Source of the DNA: Kribbella voronezhensis
GTDB lineage: Bacteria; Actinomycetota; Actinomycetes; Propionibacteriales; Kribbellaceae
Direction of reading: 5' to 3'
NCBI RefSeq assembly: GCF_004365175.1
Contig: NZ_SOCE01000002.1
Span: forward strand, 1,364,001 to 1,428,000
DNA: 64,000 bases
The translations under genes were made by a program, and so were the position numbers. The notes beneath the pieces were generated by a model. It ran no database searches, was not told where the DNA came from, and saw only the letters and a list, made by a program, of their open reading frames with translations. Position 1 is the stretch's first letter, and every line of letters starts with the position of its first letter. This document shows, piece by piece, positions 59,308 through 64,000 of the stretch.

Positions 59308-60026
59308 CGGTCGCTCACCCGGCCGTCGACGATCCGTACGACGCGGTGGCAGCGGGCGGCTACAGCGTCGTCGTGAGTGACGACGACCACCGCCGCGCCT
59401 CGATGGGTGGCCGCGCCGACCAGCAGATCGATCACCTGTGCTCCGGTCGCCGCGTCGAGGGCACCGGTCGGCTCGTCCGCGAACACAGCCTGCGGCTCGC
59501 CGACGAGCGCACGCGCGATGGCGACGCGTTGGGCCTGGCCGCCGGACAGTTCACCGGGCCTGCGGTTGACCTCGTTCGCCAGGCCTACTTGGGCCAGTAC
59601 TGCGCGGGCTCGGCCGATCGCGTCCCGCCGGGAGACGCCGTCGACCATCAGGGGCAGCGCGACGTTCTCGTCCGCGGGGAGCTCGGCGAGCAACTGGTTG
59701 TCCTGGAAGACGAAGCCGAGGCGGCGACGTCGCAGTACGGTCCTGGCCGCGTCGTTCAGTTGGTCGACGCGGTCGCCGCCGAGCCAGACCTCGCCCTGGT
59801 CCGGGCTGAGGATGCCGGCCAGGACGTGCAGCAGGGTGGTCTTGCCGTTGCCGCTCGGCCCCATCACGGCGAGGGCTTCGCCGGCTCGGACCGCGACGTC
59901 GACACCGGCCAGGCCGACGACCTCGCCGTAGAACTTGACCAGGCCGCGACCGGCGAGGACGGTGCCCTCGCCGGGGACCTGCTGGACGGGCTGCTGGTAC
60001 GTGGTGTGGGGACTCGGGTAGCTCAT
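59304..60026 (-). CDS. ABC transporter ATPase (LolD/MacB type)
   Basis: A 240-residue ATPase. Walker A is GPSGNGKTT (56-64; K62) with Asn where most have Ser, Q-loop FQDNQLL, signature LSGGQAQRVAIARALV, and Walker B AVFADEPTGALD followed by the H-loop VVVVTHDD. The EPTGALD variant is typical of the MacB/LolD class. It has an unusual extra N-terminal stretch of about 20 residues before the domain. An 8-bp inverted repeat ATCCGAAG/CTTCGGAT sits right at the start region (60027-60058), which may control translation. Confidence 0.9.
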   Translation of the reverse strand: MSYPSPHTTYQQPVQQVPGEGTVLAGRGLVKFYGEVVGLAGVDVAVRAGEALAVMGPSGNGKTTLLHVLAGILSPDQGEVWLGGDRVDQLNDAARTVLRRRRLGFVFQDNQLLAELPADENVALPLMVDGVSRRDAIGRARAVLAQVGLANEVNRRPGELSGGQAQRVAIARALVGEPQAVFADEPTGALDAATGAQVIDLLVGAATHRGAAVVVVTHDDAVAARCHRVVRIVDGRVSDR

Positions 60027-60058
60027 ATCCGAAGGCTTTCGCGGATGGCGCTTCGGAT
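60027..60058. promoter_or_regulatory. Inverted repeat abutting the ABC ATPase start
   Basis: ATCCGAAG (60027-60034) and CTTCGGAT (60051-60058) with 16 bp between lie immediately upstream of the ATG at 60026. It could be an operator or an mRNA stem that hides the start; no RBS is visible between the stem and the ATG. Confidence 0.45.
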
Positions 60059-60122
60059 CGTCGGCCCGCGGTCCGGTTCTCCTACCGTCTTTCAGTGGTC
60101 TTGCGGCGGGGCCGCGTAGTAC

Positions 60123-61169
60123 TCAGGTCGTACGTCCTTCGCCGAACGCCGAGGGGTAGGCGTCGCGATAGCTGGGCAGTCGGCCGGCCGGTGTGTCCAC
60201 CGACTCGGCAGCGAGTACGCCGTGGACGATGGCTCGCGCCAGCGCCTGGGCGCCGGCGGCGAAGACGGTCTCGAGCTGGATCAGCGCGGCCGGATCGGTG
60301 ACGGACAGCCGGGGTATGCCGATGGTCGTCGAGACGGCGAAGATGGCGTCACCGTCGACGAGGGTGTGGATGGGATCGATGGCGCGGGCCAGTCCGTCGT
60401 GGGCGACCATGGCCATCCGTTTGGCGGCCGCCTTGTCGAGCGGGACGTCGGTGGCGATGACGGCGATCACCGTGTTCATGCCGGGCAGGGGGCCTGCCGG
60501 GCCTTCTGGGGGCGGCTCGGTCGGGGTCTGGAGCCGGCCGAACTCGTTGTCGACGGCGAAGCGTTCGCCGTACAGGCGGCCCTGGCTGTCGACGGTCGAG
60601 CCGACCGCGTTGACGACCACCAGCGCGCCGACGGTGGTCCCGTCGTCGAACCGGACGCTCGCCGATCCGACGCCGCCTTTGAGTCGGCCGGTGCGGGCTC
60701 CGGCGCCGGCACCGTAGTTGCCCTGCGCAACTACTTCGTCGGTGGCTGCCTCGATCGCCCGTCGCCCCCAGTCGGCCGTCGGCCTGGCTTGGAAGCCGCC
60801 GCCTCTGCCGAGATCGAAGAGCACCGCGGTGGGCACGATCGGTACGACGTCGTGCTCGCCGGCGCCGACTCGGACGCCTTGGCCTTGTTCTTCGAGCCAG
60901 CCCATCACGCCACCGGCCGCGTCGAGGCCGTACGCGCTGCCGCCGGTGAGGACGATGGCGTTCACGCCGGGGTTGGAGTTGACCGGATCGAGCAGGTCGG
61001 TCTCCCGGGTGCCCGGTGCTCCCCCGCGGACGTCGACACCGGCGATCGCCGTACCGGGGAAGTGGAGGACTGTCGTACCGGTCAGGTACGGCGCGTCGGT
61101 GCGCTCCACCTGACCGACCCGCACGCCGGGAACATCGGTGATCGCGTTGTGGGGACCAGGTTTTGGCAT
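60123..61169 (-). CDS. P1-family peptidase (DmpA/S58 type)
   Basis: A 348-residue Ntn-fold hydrolase of the DmpA/beta-aminopeptidase family. The N-terminal ITDVPGVRVGQVERTDAPY and the GGSAYGLDAAGGVMGWLEEQG are typical. The autocleavage region in the middle (GALVVVNAVGSTVDS) carries the nucleophile Ser/Thr at the N-terminus of the beta subunit, as in DmpA, though the exact residue is unclear. It cleaves N-terminal beta-amino acids or D-amino acids from peptides. It lies 96 bp upstream of the ABC exporter genes on the same strand. Confidence 0.85.
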   Translation of the reverse strand: MPKPGPHNAITDVPGVRVGQVERTDAPYLTGTTVLHFPGTAIAGVDVRGGAPGTRETDLLDPVNSNPGVNAIVLTGGSAYGLDAAGGVMGWLEEQGQGVRVGAGEHDVVPIVPTAVLFDLGRGGGFQARPTADWGRRAIEAATDEVVAQGNYGAGAGARTGRLKGGVGSASVRFDDGTTVGALVVVNAVGSTVDSQGRLYGERFAVDNEFGRLQTPTEPPPEGPAGPLPGMNTVIAVIATDVPLDKAAAKRMAMVAHDGLARAIDPIHTLVDGDAIFAVSTTIGIPRLSVTDPAALIQLETVFAAGAQALARAIVHGVLAAESVDTPAGRLPSYRDAYPSAFGEGRTT

Positions 61170-61219
61170 GGGTCCTGTCTAGCAGAAACCCGGTTGCGGG
61201 CGAGATTAGTTTGGAACGC

Positions 61220-61738
61220 ATGGACGCTGATGTGCTCTGTGGGTTGCTGGCCGAACCGTCGAGGCTGCGGACGTACTCCGCGGTCGTCCTCGGCGCGCGC
61301 GGACCGGAGGAGATCGCGGGCTCGACCGGGCTGCCGCTGCCGGTTGTCCTGAAGTCGGTGCAGCGGTTGAGCAAGAACGGTCTGCTCAGCTCTGCCGCGG
61401 ACGGCCTGGTTGCCGACGAGACGGCGTTCAAGGACGCTGTCCGGTCGAGCCGGCCGGAGCCCGAACCGCTCGACGCCGACCCCGCGCGCGACGCTGTACT
61501 GCGCGCCTTTCTCCGCGACGGTCGCCTGGTGATCATGCCGACCGTCTACAGCAAGACGCTGATCGTCCTCGAGTACCTCGTCCAGTCGTTCGAACCGGGT
61601 CGCACCTACGCCGAACCCGAGGTCAACGCGATCCTCAACACCTTCCACCCCGACCACGCCACCCTCCGCCGCCAACTCGTCGACGCCGGTCTCCTCACCC
61701 GCACCACCAACCACTACACCCGTCCGCACACCTCGTAG
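61220..61738 (+). CDS. DUF2087 domain protein, ArsR-like helix-turn-helix
   Basis: A 172-residue protein from ATG 61220. Residues 1-75 look like a winged HTH (LLAEPSRLRTYSAVVLGARGPEEIAGSTGLPLPVVLKSVQRLSKNGLL). The C-terminal 80 residues match DUF2087 (LRAFLRDGRLVIMPTVYSKTLIVLEYLVQSFEPGRTYAEPEVNAIL). This is a common actinobacterial regulator-like family of unknown function. It has no operon partner and is convergent with the acyl-CoA synthetase. Confidence 0.87.
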   Translation: MDADVLCGLLAEPSRLRTYSAVVLGARGPEEIAGSTGLPLPVVLKSVQRLSKNGLLSSAADGLVADETAFKDAVRSSRPEPEPLDADPARDAVLRAFLRDGRLVIMPTVYSKTLIVLEYLVQSFEPGRTYAEPEVNAILNTFHPDHATLRRQLVDAGLLTRTTNHYTRPHTS

Positions 61739-61754
61739 CTGGTCCAAGAGCACG

Positions 61755-64000
61755 TCAGGTCAAACGACGGGCTGGAGTGTCTTGTCGTGGCTTTTCGTTG
61801 GGCGCTATCCGAATGGAGGTGTCGAGGACGGTGGCGGAGTCGGCTGAGACGAGGACCGAGCGCAGGTCGAGGCGGACGACCTCTTCGAGTTCGAGGGTGA
61901 GCCGGGCGACGCGGTGCAGGAGGTTCTCGATCGCGGCGATGTCGACGGGGTCCGAGCCGCGGTAGCCGTACAGCAGCGGCGCGGCGCGCACCTCGCGGAC
62001 CATCTCGGCCGCGTCGGCCGTCGTCAGCGGCGGCATCCGGTACGCGCGATCGCCGAGCAGATCCGTCGCCACCCCGGACAGCCCGAACGACACCACCGGA
62101 CCGAACGACACGTCCTCCTGCGCCGAGATCACCACCGGCACCCCCGGCGGCGCCATCTTCTGGACGACGAACTGCGCGCGCCCCGGATCCGACGCGACCC
62201 CGAAGGTGCTCGTCATCTCCGCCCACGCCTTGCGCATGTCGTCCTCGTCGTGGATGTGCCGCCAGATGTCGGCGAGGTCGGGCCGCATCCGCCATTGATC
62301 AGCGGTCGCCTTCAAGATCACCTCGAAGCCGAGATCCGCGGCCCGCGCGACCGCCTCGTCCGCCGACAGCACCGGGAACGCCGGCAACACGCTGATGCCG
62401 TAGAAACTGAGCAGCCGCTGCCGATCCTCATCCCCCAGCTCGGCCCCGCTCGGATACCGCTGCAGGAACTCCGTCACGAACGCCTCGGCACCGGACGTGT
62501 CGATATCCGGCAGGTCCGGGATGCTGCTGTCGGCGCGACGCCGCCACTCGGCGTACTGCGTGACCTTCGCGAGCGCGCCGACGGCGTACTGGGGTGAGGA
62601 GTACGACGGGATCGAGCCGCGCGCGGCGCCGCCGTACTCGTCGGGGACGCGCAGTTGCTCGGGGACGCTGCGGGAGGCGAGGAAGGTGGAGACGACCGGC
62701 TTGTCGGAGCCGGCGGCGGCCGCTGCCAGGACCTGAGCGACTTCGGCTCCGTTCGACTGGACCGGCGGGGTGAAGATGACGACGACCGAGTGCACGCGGT
62801 CGTCGGCGAACACCTCGCTGAGCGCGGCGCCGAAGTCGGCGGCGGTCGCCTCGGCGCTGAGTGTGCGCGGCTCCCCCGCTACGTCGAGGCCGGTGCTGGC
62901 GACCGTGTCGAGAGCGAGCAGCGTCAGCGCGTCGGAGTTGCTCACGATCGCGACCCGGCGCCCCTTCGGCAGCGGCTGGTGGGCCATCAACTGGGCGACG
63001 TCGAACAACTCGCCGTTGGTGTCCACGCCGATCAGCCCGCTCTGCCGGAACAGCGAGTCGACGGTTGCTGGCGGCAACGAACTGCGGCGGACCGTGTGCC
63101 CGAGCGGGACGCCCTGGGTGGCCCGGCCGGACTTCAGCGCGATCACCGGCTTGCGCCCGGCCAGCCGGCGGGCGACCCGACTGAACTTGCGCGGGTTGCC
63201 GAGGGACTCCAGGTAGAGCAGGACGACCTCGGTCGCCTCGTCGGAGTACCAGTACTGCATCAGGTCGTTGCCGGAGACATCCGCCCGGTTGCCGGCGGAG
63301 ACGAAGCTCGACAGGCCGAGGCCACGGCCCGTCATGTCCGCGAGGATCGAGACCCCCAATGCGCCCGACTGGCAGAAGAAGGCGACGCGGCCGCGGCTCG
63401 GCATCACCGGCGAAAGGGTCGCGTTCAAGCTGACGCCTGGCGCGGTGTTGATGACGCCGAGCGCGTTCGGCCCGATCACGCGCATCCCGTACGACCGGGC
63501 GAGGCCGACCAGTTGCCGCTGGCGCTTGCGGCCCTCGTCGCCGATCTCGGCGAAGCCGCTCGACACCACCACCAGCCCGCGAACGCCTTTGGCGGCACAG
63601 TCCAGCACCACATCGACCGCCATCTCGGCCCGGACGGCCACGACGGCGAGGTCGACCTTCTCGCTGACCTCCCGAATCGTCCGGTACGCCGGTACGCCCT
63701 CGATCTCGTCCTCGGTCGTCTCCGCGTTCACCGCATACAGCCGGCCCGGGAAGCCGCTGTCGCGCATGTTGCGCAGGAGCGCGTTGCCGATCGTGCCCTC
63801 ACGCCGGCTCGCCCCGATCACCGCGACACTCGCCGGTGTCAGCAACCGGGCGATCGAGAGCGCCTCGGACCGCTGCTCGCGAGCCTGCATGACCCCGAAC
63901 GACGTGTCGGTCGGCGCGATGTCGAACTCGACCACGATCACGCCGTCCTCGAACTCGCGGGCCACCTTGTAGCCGGCCTCGGTGAAAACCGTGATCATCT
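61755..64000 (-). CDS. GNAT-fused acyl-CoA synthetase (NDP-forming), 5' end beyond the window
   Basis: A partial ORF of 748 codons that reaches the window edge; the true N-terminus lies beyond. The first about 45 visible residues (VFTEAGYKVAREFEDGVIVVEFDI) are the end of a GNAT domain, then an acyl-CoA synthetase NDP-forming CoA-binding domain (LLTPASVAVIGASRREGTIG), a succinyl-CoA-ligase-like domain and a C-terminal ATP-grasp (VILKATADQWRMRPDLADIWRHI). In actinobacteria this fusion is a cAMP- or amino-acid-responsive lysine acetyltransferase (Pat-like) or acetate-CoA ligase; the visible part cannot settle which. The stop is at 61755. Confidence 0.85.
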   Translation of the reverse strand, partial: MITVFTEAGYKVAREFEDGVIVVEFDIAPTDTSFGVMQAREQRSEALSIARLLTPASVAVIGASRREGTIGNALLRNMRDSGFPGRLYAVNAETTEDEIEGVPAYRTIREVSEKVDLAVVAVRAEMAVDVVLDCAAKGVRGLVVVSSGFAEIGDEGRKRQRQLVGLARSYGMRVIGPNALGVINTAPGVSLNATLSPVMPSRGRVAFFCQSGALGVSILADMTGRGLGLSSFVSAGNRADVSGNDLMQYWYSDEATEVVLLYLESLGNPRKFSRVARRLAGRKPVIALKSGRATQGVPLGHTVRRSSLPPATVDSLFRQSGLIGVDTNGELFDVAQLMAHQPLPKGRRVAIVSNSDALTLLALDTVASTGLDVAGEPRTLSAEATAADFGAALSEVFADDRVHSVVVIFTPPVQSNGAEVAQVLAAAAAGSDKPVVSTFLASRSVPEQLRVPDEYGGAARGSIPSYSSPQYAVGALAKVTQYAEWRRRADSSIPDLPDIDTSGAEAFVTEFLQRYPSGAELGDEDRQRLLSFYGISVLPAFPVLSADEAVARAADLGFEVILKATADQWRMRPDLADIWRHIHDEDDMRKAWAEMTSTFGVASDPGRAQFVVQKMAPPGVPVVISAQEDVSFGPVVSFGLSGVATDLLGDRAYRMPPLTTADAAEMVREVRAAPLLYGYRGSDPVDIAAIENLLHRVARLTLELEEVVRLDLRSVLVSADSATVLDTSIRIAPNEKPRQDTPARRLT

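Noticed and set aside
60027-60058. Intrinsic terminator after the P1 peptidase gene
   Set aside because: The inverted repeat has a 16-nt spacer and abuts the ATPase start, so it is listed as a possible regulatory site rather than a terminator.

Overview
The window is a high-GC (roughly 68-70% by eye) actinomycete chromosome segment. SepH, DUF5998, an F420-type LLM oxidoreductase, Hanks-type kinase signalling, abundant GTG starts and many secreted carbohydrate-active proteins fit a filamentous actinobacterium. A Kribbella-like (Propionibacteriales) genome is my best guess, by inference rather than proof. I found no rRNA, tRNA or CRISPR array. About 57 protein genes cover almost all of the sequence.

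Layout. 1-7.8 kb: a DGPF/YCII protein tail with its ECF42-type sigma factor, a nucleotidyltransferase, a glyoxalase-fold protein, an FAD monooxygenase, an 18-bp tandem repeat, an aldo/keto reductase behind a MerR-type promoter, a WYL regulator and an LppU-like membrane protein. 7.8-12.1 kb: a possible cell-surface signalling module (XRE regulator, secreted VWA protein, transmembrane Ser/Thr kinase) and a deaminase. 12.1-26.8 kb: mostly metabolic and transport genes (LLM oxidoreductase, AsnC regulator, a papain-fold candidate, MazG-like, OsmC, propionyl-CoA synthetase, PLP dehydratase, rhomboid, Cmx-type exporter, APC permease, DUF389, LuxR-type regulator, secreted HNH nuclease, YaaA, aldo/keto reductase). 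26.8-31.4 kb: aminopeptidase N and the cell-division protein SepH with an internal peptide repeat.

31.4-47.6 kb is the most distinctive part. It opens with a poly-cysteine leader peptide followed by a hairpin and an unknown gene, then a polysaccharide deacetylase. After that comes a carbohydrate locus: a 1291-residue beta-helix lyase/hydrolase with an F5/8C domain, a Gfo/Idh/MocA oxidoreductase, a ROK regulator, a ManD-type dehydratase, a uronate-dehydrogenase-like protein and a three-gene sugar ABC importer. The lyase gene and the importer operon share a virtually identical promoter-operator (-35, identical 16-bp spacer, identical -10), so they very probably form one regulon. A tnpB-only IS200/IS605-type element has inserted inside the importer operon. 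Its TnpB lacks the RuvC-II segment, and its right end supplies the stop codon of the upstream permease.

47.6-64 kb: a DapA-like aldolase with a divergent LysR regulator, a PhyH-type dioxygenase, a VOC protein, a secreted DUF4185 protein behind a LacI-type palindrome, three tandem six-codon micro-ORFs (MANRDM, MAGKEQ, MAGKDQ) ending at a hairpin, rhodanese and thymidine kinase, a secreted subtilase, a phosphodiesterase-like protein with DUF5998, a MacB/FtsX-type ABC exporter, a P1 peptidase, a DUF2087 protein and the C-terminal part of a GNAT/acyl-CoA synthetase fusion running off the window.
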